This document shows, in pieces, positions 21,581-34,924 of a stretch of 64,000 bases of DNA. Every line of letters begins with the position of its first letter. Position 1 is the stretch's first letter. Source of the DNA: Argopecten irradians (Eukaryota; Mollusca; Bivalvia; Pectinida; Pectinidae); assembly GCF_041381155.1 (NCBI RefSeq), contig NC_091147.1, forward strand, positions 30,911,349-30,975,348. The letters are read 5' to 3'. The translations under genes were made by a program, and so were the position numbers. A model generated the notes under the pieces. That model was not told the DNA's origin, did no database searches, and saw only the letters and a list, made by a program, of their open reading frames with translations.

Positions 21581-22072
21581 GTAGATATATTTCATATCAA
21601 ACTGCCGATATATTATCAAGTCGTTTAATTGTGATAATATCTTTATGCTATTGATCTTGATTACATCCGGGTTTACCTATCGGACAATGGTCATTTTATT
21701 ATAAAAACCCATGCCTGATTTATGAACATCAGTTGGATTTCCAACCTTCAAGGCGGTCACTACGGATATTTCTTGGATTACCAGATAGTGAACTGTGTGT
21801 GAATATTATTCAAATTCAGAACTTTATAAGGTGGATCGCCATCTACGGACAACTTATTCGGTGTCTACATATTGGATTACCAATACGAGTGAACTTTCAT
21901 TTTATTTCTATGTAATGTGCCACATATGTTTGATATAATTATGAGAAAGAAATACAATACAAGAGAAAAACAAATTCCACATGAATTCTTCGTTTTGTGT
22001 CCTGCAATTTATATAATTACCAACGGTCCGAACTGAACTTGAAAACAACACACATTTTCTTTATTAAATATC

Positions 22073-25000
22073 TTACAATGCTTGGTTATTATGTACAAAC
22101 AAATCAATCTGATATCTTACAATACAATGTATACAATAACAAATCGTACCAAAGAGCATTATAAACAATGCTTACCAAATTATTATGTACTTATAAACGT
22201 TTATCTGATATTCATAAACAACGGCTACAATGGTTATGTCATGTTAAACAAACAAATCTGTGTATCTTATAATGCTTAGCAGTGTGTATTCCATTGTTTT
22301 AAGACTGTTTAACTCATTTCGTTTCTAACATTGTATAATGTTTTGTATAAAATCGACACCATCAATTTGCCAACCAATCAAACCAAAATCATTCAAAAAT
22401 AAATCAAAAAGCAGGGACGCAAAAGCATTGTTCATTTACGACAAATGAATTTTATAAATTTCATTTTCGGACCTAAAGACATTAAACAAAAGAAATCAAT
22501 CAAGTGCAAATTTTACCATTCGATCAAAAGCAACAATGCACAAATCTTTGAAAACAAGAAATTAATGCTCAAAAGTCAATGAAAATCTTGAAGCGGAAAA
22601 TCTTAAAATCAATAACGAGAATTAATTTTTGTCAATGAGTTAAGAGTCAGCTTTTGCAATAAACTTTTAATTTATAAGAGTGAACATAGCGTTAAAATGT
22701 AAAAATTAAAAACTAAACGAGATAAATAGGTCAAGTATATTCGTCTTGAAAAAGACATCGTACAATTACAATTTCAATCGCTAATCTTGAAAGCCATTTC
22801 AGAATTTTGAATCTTTCTTAAATATAAATTCATCAAACCTTCGACAATATGTCAAAATTACGCACCTCCTTTCATAACCAAACCATTTGGCCAAATCGAA
22901 GAAAGAAAATTTTGGAAATAAAATTGATACAATTTAAATTATTAGCGGTTTTCTTAACCCATGCTTAAGCTAATTGTTATTTCTAGATTTGATGAGAATT
23001 AAAAATTCAATACATTCGATCTCTTACATTACATTTTATCTGGATATGTGTGTTAATTTGATGGACAATATATGAACGTTTATAAATTGATTCATAGTGT
23101 ATTTAACAATCAACACATCTTGTTTAACAAATAATTTAATGATTAACCATTTGATATTTTAAACAATAACATTTCATGAGAAATTTAATGTTATTTTGTT
23201 ATATAATTTATATTTTTAGATTTTATCGGTAAGTTTAAAATCTACCCTAAGGCATTGTGTCTTATTTTTGTGGTAAGTGACCGAAGACAATAAACATTTA
23301 TTCACATGTAAGTGTTTATAACCTTCCTTGAGGCAATGGTGTCATTGCTGATATCGGTAAATAAGGATGTACTGAGGGGTCAAAAATTTAATAAATATTT
23401 TTTTTTCTTATGACTTTTTTTGAAAGATATTGACAAACAAATAAATTCAATAAAAAATATATGTTGGTGTGCATTCATGATATAGCTTCTTGAAAATAAA
23501 CTACTTATTTCGTATGATTTCATAAACAATTTTCCATGAAAAATTATATAACAATAATTAAAAAAATAAATCAGGTTAATTTCCATTCAAATTGATATCG
23601 GTAATGTCATTGAACAAAGTTTGAGCAAAAAAATTGTAATCTTTCGGTATGAAAACAATGTTTGCCACTTTTTCTTATTTATCGGTAAGTATGAATTATG
23701 TATGGCATGATTTAATACATTCGATTAGATATTTAAGTAAAAATTTATCCAAATTGTTGTAAATAAACATCTTCTCCAATTTTTTTTCATATGATAAAAG
23801 AGACAATAAAATAAACGAACATTTATTTGAAAAAAAAATAATAGGTTATTTGTTGAAACTTTAAAAATAATGATGTAAAAAAAGAGACCAAAAAATACAG
23901 AGTTATTCCCATACGATTTACCAAATACATTGCTATTCAATTTTGGGGTATCCAATTTAATGATAAAATTGCAACAAAACATTTTTCATTTCACCATTCG
24001 AAGATATCAGTAAGTAAATAGTTAAACATCAAAATTTTATATAAAACGTTTTTCAGATACAAATAGAGGACATCGAGAATCATATGATAATCGGTAAGTA
24101 AATTTTGCCACTTTTAACATGACTGATAGTTAACCACAAAGTTCTTAGTTATAAAGTAAACAATAAATATCAATACCATTCGATGATAAGTAAGTAAAAA
24201 TAATATGTCTTTTTTTTTAACATATATGTATTTAACATTTATTGATATCGGAATAAGTAAACAATAGTACATGTCATACCATTTTCGATGATATCGGTAA
24301 TTGTAAAAAAAGTTTATAATCATTAGAATTCCATTTCACATCTGCTTCAGACTTCGATCCATCATTATTATAGTTAAATAATCAATTCATGTTTAATTTA
24401 CTCCGCCTTACAGCTAACAAGATATCGGATATATATAAAGCCATCAATCATGACATCAAAAGTGCTAGCCATTGTTGTTATTTTTTATATATATATATAA
24501 TAAAACAATAAATTTATATACCATGTACATTGTATGTGAAAGGTAAACTATATATTAGACCATTTTGCACCAGAAATCGGTCATTGGCAAACAATAAACA
24601 TCTAGACTATTCCTATACATGTGTAATATGTTCTGGATCAGTATTAAGTACAGTAGTTTAACTGTAAATAAACTTGAGATCCAAGATTGGAACCTTTCTT
24701 GATGTATTTGTCTGCTCCTCTTATATTACACATTGTACAGTTCATGTCTATATAACATAACATGAAAGAAGCTAACACAATCATTATTGATTTATTTATT
24801 TCACATAAAGAATTTTCACCCGATAACATACACCAGGTATATATGCCTCTTTCACATTCGTATGATACGGTAAGAAAATTTTAAACAATAAATTAATTGT
24901 CAGTAAGTACAAAACTCAGAACCATTCGATGATATCAGAATTTTCATTTAATTGTACATTCATGTATTGAACACATTTGCTCCTGGATATCTAGTCGAAT

Positions 25001-26590
25001 AATACTGTGATGTGCCTGCAGCCATTATGTAAGTAAAAAAATATGAGAACATACATTACAGATGTATATCATTAGGCCTTTCATGTGTAAAAAATATTTG
25101 TTACTTTCATACCATTTTCAATGATATCAGTTCAGAAAAAAACAGAAAACAAGTTTTCATTCTTTTCTAATACCCTAACCTAGTATCGATTGATATCGGT
25201 AATGTAAACAATAAATGAATCATTAAGTGATATGTAAGTAAACATTGTACATGTGTGGAGGGGCTGATGGGGAATATCGGTAATGTAAACATTTTAAACT
25301 ATAGAATAAGTGATTTTAACACATTGTTAATATATTGCATTTGATAATTCGATTTATAATTAAGTAAAACAATAAATGTACTTACATTTAGAATGTACCT
25401 TATTTACTGCCATTCGATGAATATCTTGGTAAGAATAACTTGTTAATAAGACTGTAAGATATTCTGAACCAGTGTCGATGATATCGGTAAGTAAACAATA
25501 GAGGTTTTAGTGAAATTCGATGATAAGACAGGGTCATTTTAAAACTGTATCACAAAAATTCATGACTGTCGTAAATTATCAGCATGATCATTCTTTAACG
25601 TTCCAGGGCAGCTGTCAAGTTTATAATCTTGAGCTCACTGCCCAACTGCAAGTTGGTCTGTCCGTCTATTCACCAGTCAGTTTGCTATTAAGTATTAATT
25701 AGGCCTAAAGTTCCACGATAAACTAAATCTTGGTGTTTCATGTTTATCTTTCTTCTAGTGTCACATTACAAGTGCACTGACTCTATATTATTCTCCTAAT
25801 GACGGTTGAAAGACGTCACTCTCACCACACACATGAAAACTCGACCGACATTGTTTACATTTAGCCATTGCATTCGCCGATATACGATATGTCGTAAAAT
25901 GATACTATTCTTCACTAAAACTATAAATAAACACTCGTGACTTCATGGAAACATCATATTTAGTTTCTTTTTAATCGGTAAAACCTTAATAACCAAAAAT
26001 ATTTTAAAAATTGGTTTACGTACCATAGAAATGTTACTAAAGAGTTAACGTCCCTTTGTTCACGTCAAAATCCTCACCAGAAAACTACCTTAAGTAGATG
26101 ATATTTCATATCAAACTGCCGATATATTATCAAGTCGTTTAATTGTGATAATATCTTTATGCTATTGATCTTGATTACATCGGGTTTACCTATCGGACAA
26201 TGTCATTTCATTTTATTATAAAAACCCATGCCTGATTTATGAACATCAGTTGGATTTCCAACCTTCAAAGGCGGTCACTACGGATATTTCTTGGATTACC
26301 AGATAGTGAACTGTGTGTGAATATTATTCAAATTCAGAACTTTATAAGGTGGATCGCCATCTACGGACAACTTATTCGGTGTCTACATATTGGATTACCA
26401 ATACGAGTGAACTTTCATTTTATTTCTATGTAATGTGCCACATATGTTTGATATAATTATGAGAAAGAAATACAATACAAGAGAAAAACAAATTCCACAT
26501 GAATTCTTCGTTTTGTGTCCTGCAATTTATATAATTACCAACGGTCCGAACTGAACTTGAAAACAACACACATTTTCTTTATTAAATATC
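22073..26590 (+). mobile_element. Second, scrambled copy of the LTR-element block
   Basis: In order and orientation, this region follows 17310-22068: the internal part of the LTR element (about 22130-22990), LTR sequence (about 23160-23364), the same TTAA-flanked DNA element (23365-26089) and the remaining LTR part (26090-26590). The last kilobase or so is nearly identical to the first copy. The rest is patchily altered, with short words typical of the adjacent 40-bp satellite (GATATCGGTAAGTAAACAAT, TACCATTCGATGATATC) replacing or interrupting the original. It is degraded, with many breaks. A consensus blend made during assembly is more likely than ordinary decay. Confidence 0.7.
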
Positions 26591-26714
26591 TTACAATGCT
26601 TGGTTATTATGTACAAACAAATCAATCTGATATCTTACAATGCTTGGTAAGTGTTTACAAACAAATTAATCTGGTATCTTACAATGCTTGGTTATTATGT
26701 ACAAACAAATCAAT
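26590..26714 (+). repeat. 44-bp tandem repeat, segment 3
   Basis: About three units follow the LTR end as at 22069, again with alternating GGTAAGTG and GGTTATTATG forms. They pass into the 40-bp satellite through a mixed zone that extends to about 27110. Confidence 0.8.
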
Positions 26715-29700
26715 CTGATATGATATCGGTAAGTAAACAATAGGTTTCAGTACCATTCTTACAATGCTTGGTAAGTGTTTACAATAAACAAATTTATCTG
26801 GTATCTTATAATGATATCAGGTGTGTATTGATAATGACTGTAGACATACCATTCGTTGATATCGGTAATTGTATAATCATTTGATATCGACACCATCATG
26901 CCAACCATTCGCATTTGATGATATCGGTAAGTCATTTTCATTTCAAAATAATTTTATTAAATCATTCGATTATATTGGTAAGCAGGCAAACTATATAAGC
27001 CCTCTCTCAACCATTCGATGATATCGGTAAGTATTAAACACCATAGTTTTGTTCAGATCTAATTAACTGATCATTAGATAATTACACGGTAAGTAAACAA
27101 TGGTTAATATATCGATATATATTTCGTTACCTGCTTAAACAATAAACCATCAGTACCATTCGATGATATCGGTAAGTAAACAATAAGGTTTAGTACCATT
27201 CGATGATATCGGTAAGTAAACAATAAACATCAGAACCATTCGATGATATCGGTAAGTAAGTTTAAACAATAAACGGTAATCTTTAGACATTCCTACCATT
27301 CGAGATGATATCGGTAAGTAAACAATAAACATCAGAACCATTCGATGATATCGGTAAGTAAACAATAAGGTTTCAGTACCATTCGATGATATCGGTAAGT
27401 AAACAATAAACATCAGTACCATTCGATGATATCGGTAAGTAAACAATAAGGTTTAGTACCATTCGATGATATCGGTAAGTAAACAATAAGGTTTAGTACC
27501 ATTCGATGATATCGGTAAGTAAACAATAAACATCAGTACCATTCGATGATATCGGTAAGTAAACAATAAACATCAGAACCATTCGATGATATCGGTAAGT
27601 AAACAATAAACATCAGTACCATTCGATGATATCGGTAAGTAAACAATAAACATCAGTACCATTCGATGATATCGGTAAGTAAACAATAAACATCAGTACC
27701 ATTCGATGATATCGGTAAGTAAACAATAAGGTTTAGTACCATTCGATGATATCGGTAAGTAAACAATAAACATCAGAACCATTCGATGATATCAGTAAGT
27801 AAACAATAAACATTAGTACCATTCGATGATATCGGTTAGTAAACAATAAACTTTTAGTACCATTCGATGATATCGGTAAGTAAACACTAATAAACATTCG
27901 GCAAATAAACCATTCATTGATATCGGTAAGTAAACAATAACATTAGTAAATGACGGTAAGTCAGTACCATTCGATGATATCGGTAAGTACTAAACAATAA
28001 GGTTTAGTACACATTCGATGATATCGGTAAGTAAACAATAAACATCAGAACCATTCGATGATATCGGTAAGTAAACAATAAGGTTTAGTACCATTCGATG
28101 ATATCGGTAAGTAAACAATAAGGACATCAGAACCATTCGATGATATCGGTAAGTAAACAATAAGGTTTAGTACCATTCGATGATATCGGTAAGTAAACAA
28201 TAAACATCAGTACCATTCGATGATATCGGTAAGTAAACAATAAACTTTTAGTACCATTCGATGATATCGGTAAGTAAACAATAAACATCAGAACCATTCG
28301 ATGATATCGGTAAGTAAACAATAAACATCAGTACCATTCGATGATATCGGTAAGTAAACAATAAACATCAGTACCATTCGATGATATCGGTAAGTAAACA
28401 ATAAACTTTTAGTAACCATTCAGTAAGTAAACACAATAACATCAGATAATAATGGCAAGTAAAACATTCGATGATATCGGTAAGTAAACAATAAAACATC
28501 GTACCAATTCGATGATATCGGTAAGTAAACAATAAACATTAGTACCATTCGATGATATCGGTAAGTAAACAATAAGGTTTAGTACCATTCATTGATATCG
28601 GTAAGTAAACAATAAACTTTAGTACCATTCGAATTCGATGATATCGGTAAGTAAACAATAAGGTTTAGTACCATTCGATGATATCGGTAAGTAAACAATA
28701 AACATCAGAACCATTCGATGATATCGGTAAGTAAACAATAAGGTTTAGTACCATTCGATGATATCGGTAAGTAAACAATAAACATCAGAACCATTCGATG
28801 ATATCGGTAAGTAATAAACAATAGACATCAGTAACCTATTCGATATTCTGATGATATCGGTAAGTTTACCATTCGATGATATCGGTAAGTAAACAATAAG
28901 GTTTTAGTTTACCATTCGATGATATCGGTAAGTAAACAATAGACATTCAGATAAACATCGATGATATCGGTAAGAACCATCAGTACCCCATTCGATGATA
29001 TCGGTAAGTAAACAATAAACATCAGAACCATTCGATGATATCGGTAAGTAAACAATAAACATTAGTACCATTCGATGATATCGGTAAGTAAACAATAAAC
29101 ATCAGTACCATTCGATGATATCGGTAAGTAAACAATAAACATCAGTACCATTCGATGATATCGGTAAGTAAACAATAAGGTTTAGTACCATTCGATGTAT
29201 ATCGGTAAGTAAAACAATAGGTTTCAGAACCATTCGATGATATCGGTAAGTAAACAATAAACATCAGTACCATTCGATAAGTTAAGTAAACAATAGACAC
29301 CAGAACCATCGGTAAGTAGCGATAACGGTAAGTAAACAATAAACATTCAGATACCATTCGATGATATCGGTAAGTAAACAATAAACATCAGAACCATTCG
29401 ATGATATCGGTAAGTAAACAATAAGGTTTAGTACCATTCGATGATATCGGTAAGTAAACAATAGACATCAGAACCATTCGATGATATCGGTAAGTAAACA
29501 ATAAACATTAGTACCATTCGATGATATCGGTAAGTAAACAATAAACATCAGTACCATTCGATGATATCGGTAAGTAAACAATAAACATCAGAACCATTCG
29601 ATGATATCGGTAAGTAAACAATAGACATCAGAGCCATTCGATGATATCGGTAAGTAAACAATAAGGTTTAGTACCATTCGATGATATCGGTAAGTAAACA

Positions 29701-32700
29701 ATAAGGTTTAGTACCATTCGATGATATCGGTAAGTAAACAATAGACATCAGAACCATTCGATGATATCGGTAAGTAACAATAAACAATAAGATAACATTA
29801 AGTACCATTCGATGATATCGGTAAGTAAACAATAAACAATAAACATCAGACAACAACCATTCGATGATATCAGTTAAGTAAACAATAAACATTAGTACCA
29901 TTCGATGATATCGGTAAGTAAACCATTCGATGATATAAGTTAAAACATAAACAAGTAACCATTCGATGATATCGGTAAGTAAACAATAAACATCAGAACC
30001 ATTCGATGATATCAGTACCATTCGAGTATCAGTAAGTATACAATAAACATTAGTACCATTCGATGATATCGGTAAGTAAACAATAAACATCAATACCATT
30101 CGATGATATCGGTAAGTAAACAATAAGGTTTAGTACCATTCGATGATATCGGTAAGTAAACAATAAACATCAGAACCATTCGATGATATCGGTAAGTAAA
30201 CAATAAACATTAGTACCATTCGATGATATCGGTAAGTAAACAATAAACATCAGAACCATTCGATGATATCGGTAAGTAAACAATAAACATTAGTACCATT
30301 CGATGATATCGGTAAGTAAACAATAAACATCAGTACCATTCGATGATATCGGTAAATTAAACAACAATAAGGTTTAGTACCATTCGATGATATCGGTAAG
30401 TAAGTAAACAATAAAACATCAGGATACCATTCCATTCGATGATATCAGTAAGTAAACAATAAAAATCAATGCAATTCGAACCACGGTAAGTTAAGGTTTA
30501 GTACCATTCGATGATATCGGTAAGTAAACAATAAACATCAGAACCATTCGATGATATCGGTAAGTAAACAATAAACATTAGTACCATTCGATGATATCGG
30601 TAAGTAAACAATAAACATCAGAACCATTCGATGATATCGGTAAGTAAACAATAAGGTTTAGTACCATTCGATGATATCGGTAAGTAAACAATAAACATCA
30701 GTACCATTCGATGATATCGGTAAGTAAACAATAAGGTTTAGTACCATTCGATGATATCGGTAAGTAAACAATAAACATCAGTACCATTCGATGATATCGG
30801 TAAGTAAACAATAAACATTAGTACCATTCGATGATATCGGTAAGTAAACAATAAACATCAGAACCATTCGATGATATCGGTAAGTAAACAATAAGGTTTA
30901 GTACCATTCGATGATATCGGTAAGTAAACAATAAACATCAGAACCATTCGATGATATCGGTAAGTAAACAATAAGGTTTAGTACCATTCGATGATATCGG
31001 TAAGTAAACAATAAACATCAGAACCATTCGATGATATCGGTAAGTAAACAATAAGGTTTCGTACCATTCGATGATATCGGTAAGTAAACAATAAACATCA
31101 GTACCATTCGATGATATCGGTAAGTAAACAATAACGGTTTAGTACCATTCGATGATATCGGTAAGTAAAACAATAGTACCATTCGATGATAGTAAGTAAC
31201 CAATTCGATGATGATATCGGTAAGTAAACAATATAAGGTTTAGTACCATTCGATGATATCGGTAAAGTAAACAATAAACTTTTTACAATTACCATTCGAT
31301 GATATCGGTAAGTAAACAATAAGGTTTAGTACCATTCGATGATATCGGTAAGTAAACAATAAACATCAGTACCATTTCGATGATATCGGTAAGTAAACAA
31401 TACAATCAGTAACCATTCATGATATCAGTAAACAATAAACATACCATTCGATGATATCGGTAAGTAAGTAACAATAAACATCATGGATAACAATTCGATG
31501 ATAGTAAACAATAAACATGTTTCGGTAAGTACCAGAACCATTCGATGATATCGGTAAGTAAACAATATAACATCAGTACCATTCGATGATATCGGTAAGT
31601 ATAAAAATAAAACATTCAGTGATACCATTCGATGATATCGGTAAGTAAACAATAAAATAATTCGTTGATATCAGTAAGTACCATACCATTCGATGATATC
31701 GGTAAGTAAACAATAAACATCAGTACCATTCGATGATATCGGTAAGTAAACAATAAACATCAGAACCAGATGAATAACCATTCGATGATATCGGTAAGTA
31801 AACAATAAACATCAGTACCATTCGATGATATCGGTAAAGTAAACAATAAGGTTTTAGTACCATTCGATGATATCGGTAAGTAAACAATAAACATTCAGAA
31901 CCATTCGATGATATCGGTAAGTAAACAATAAGGTTTTCGTACCATTCGATGATATTCGGTAAGTAAACAATAAACATTCATGAACCATTCGATGATATCG
32001 GTAAGTAAACAATAAGGATTTCGTGTACCATTCGATGATATCGGTAAGTAAAAAAATAATCAATAATACGGTAATCAGTACCATTCGATGATATCGGTAA
32101 GTAAACAATAAATTTTAGTACCATTCGATGATATCGGTAAGTAAACAATAAACCATCAATAAACATCAGAACCATTCATTGATATCGGTAAGTAAACAAT
32201 AATATCGGAAAGTAAACATTAGTACCATTCGATGATATCGGTAAGTAAAGTAAACAATAAACTTCAGAACCAGAACCATTCGATATCGGTAAGTAAAACA
32301 ATAGACATCAGTACCATTCGATGATATCGGTAAGTAAACAATAAACATTAAGTATCCATTCGATTCGATATATCGTAAGTAAACAATAAAAGTTTAGTAC
32401 CATTCGATGATATCGGTAAGTAAAACAATAAACATCAGAACCACCATTCGATGATATCGGTAAGTAAACAATATACAATTTAGTTATACATAGAACCATT
32501 TCGATGATATCGGTAAGTAAACACATAACCAAAAACACATATGATACCATTAAGTAAACAATAAGGTTTCAGTACCATTCGATGATATCGGTAAGTAAAC
32601 AATAAACACAGAACCATTCGATGATATCGTAAGTAAACAATAATGATAGTACCATTCGGTTATCGTGTAAGTACCATTCGATGATATCGGTAAGTAAACA

Positions 32701-34924
32701 ATAAACAATCCAGAACGTGGTAAGTAAAACATTCGATGATATCGGTAAGTAAACAAAGTAAACAATATAACATCAGTACCATTCGATGATGATATCGGTA
32801 AGTAAACAATAAGGTTTAGTACCATTCGATGATATCGGTAAGTAAACAATAAACATCAGAACCATTCGATGATATCGGTAAGTAAACAATAAACATCAGT
32901 ACCATTCGATGATATCGGTAAGTAAACAATAAACATCAGTACCATTCGATGATATCGGTAAGTAAACAATAAACATTAGTACCATTCGATGATATCGGTA
33001 AAGTAAACACATACAAAAACATCAGAACCATTCGATTCGATGATATCGGTAAGTAAACAATAAACATCAGTACCATTCGATGATATCGGTAAGTAAACAA
33101 TAAGGTTTAGTACCATTCGATGATATCGGTAAGTAAACAATAAACATCAGAACCATTCGATGATATCGGTAAGTAAACAATAAACATTAGTACCATTCGA
33201 TGATATCGGTAAGTAAACAATAAACCTTTTAGTACCATTCGATGATATCGGTAAGTAAAACAATAAACTTTTCAGAACCATTCGATGATATCAGTAAGTT
33301 AAACAATAAACATCAAGTACCATTCGATGATATCGGTAAGTAAACAATAAACAATCAGTACCATTCGATGATATCGAGTAAAGTTTCAGTTAACAATGAT
33401 CTCGGTAAATAGAACAATAAACATCAGTACCATTCGATTAATATCGGTAAGTAAACAATAACATTAGTACCATTCGATGATATCGGTAAGTAAACAATAA
33501 ACATTCAGTACCATTCGATGATATCGGTAAGTAAACAATAATAACAATCAATACCATTCGATGATAGATCGTAAGTAAACAATAAGTCAGTTTTCCCCAG
33601 TACAAACCATTCGATGATATCGGTTAAGTAAACAATAAGCGTTTCAGTACCATTCGATGATATCGGTAAGTAAACAATAAGGATCAAGTACCATTCGATG
33701 ATATCGGTAAGTAAACAATAAACCAAAAGAACCATTCGATGATATCGGTAAGTAAACAAGTAAAACAATAGAACCATTCGATGATATCGGTAAGTAAACA
33801 ATAAACATCAATACCGATTCGATGATATCGAGTAAGTAAACAATAAACTATTAGTACCATTCGATGATATCGGGAAAGTAAACAATAGACATCAGAACCA
33901 TTCGATGATATCGGTAAGTAAACATATAAACATTTAGTACCATTCGATGATATCGGTAAGTAAACAATAAAAACGTTAATAAACAATCAATACCATTTCG
34001 ATGATATCGGTAAGTAAACAATAAACATCAGTACCTATTTCGATGATATCGTCGAGTATAAGTAAACAATAAACATCAGTACCATTCGATGATATCGGTA
34101 AGTAAACAATAAACATTAGTACCATTCGATGTATATCGTAGTAAAGTAAACAATAAACATCAGCGAACCATTCGATGATATCGGTAAATAAACCAATACA
34201 TCGTGTTTAGAAAAACAATAAACATTCAATGCAATTCGAGATCGAAATATCGTAACGTTATACAAAAAACAATGTAAACAATAAATATCGATGATTAATA
34301 CCATTCGATGATATCGGTATTAAACAATAAGGTTTAGTAAGTAAACAATAAACAAAGGTTTTAGTAACCATTCGATGATATCGGTAAGTAAGTAAACAAT
34401 AAACATCAGATATACAATAAAATCATTCGATGATATCGGTAAGTAAACAATAAACATCAATACCATTCGATGATAATCGGTAAGATAAACAATAAATGTC
34501 ACCAATACCATTCGATGATATCGAGGATAAGATTAAAACAATAAACATCATACCGATTCGATGAGTATCGTTAAGTAAACAATAAACTTGTACCATTCGA
34601 TGATATCGAGTAAGAAAACAAGTAACCATTACCAATCGATGATCCCGGTAAGTAACACCATAAACAATAAACATCAGAATACCAATTCGGATTTGATGAT
34701 ATCGGTAAGTTAAACAATCAGAATATCTGTAAGTAAACAATAAACACAATGCAATTTCGATAAATATCAGGTAAGTAAACAATAAAAAAACAATACCAAT
34801 CGTGATAGTCGGTAAGTAAACAGATAAACACCAGGTACCATTCGATGATAACGGTAAAGTAAACACAAAAGACTTTAGTACCATTGCGATAATATCGTAA
34901 GTAAACAATAAACATCCAATATAA
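26715..34924 (+). repeat. 40-bp satellite with a splice-donor motif in each unit, about 200 copies
   Basis: The unit is ACCATTCGATGATATCGGTA / AGTAAACAATAAACATCAGT. A second form ends AAGGTTTAGT, and the two often alternate, giving an 80-bp higher order. TCG/GTAAGT occurs in nearly every unit. The array is very regular at about 27140-31090 and becomes increasingly irregular from about 31100 to 34924, with many small insertions and deletions. Minus-strand frames of 60-150 codons rich in YRYHRMV and PISSNG are by-products. No gene is present. Confidence 0.95.

Larger units (their letters stand above)
16483..22068 (+). mobile_element. Gag-only LTR retrotransposon (TR-GAG-like), with a nested DNA element
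   Basis: The LTRs are 16483-17163 (681 bp) and 18525-22068, the latter 684 bp once the nested TTAA element is set aside. TATC at 16479-16482 and 22069-22072 is the target duplication, and it sits inside the 44-bp repeat. The internal part is only about 1.36 kb. It contains one gag-like frame and a purine-rich stretch before the 3' LTR; no polymerase, integrase or protease region is seen. By eye the LTRs differ at about 1% of positions, so the insertion is geologically young. It looks whole for a non-autonomous element. The LTR has a TATAAAAA-like promoter motif near 16797. The family is not assigned; 4-bp duplications occur in Gypsy and Bel/Pao lineages. Confidence 0.8.

Noticed and set aside
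26715-34924. CRISPR array
   Set aside because: The repeats are head to tail with no unique spacers, and everything else in the window is eukaryotic.
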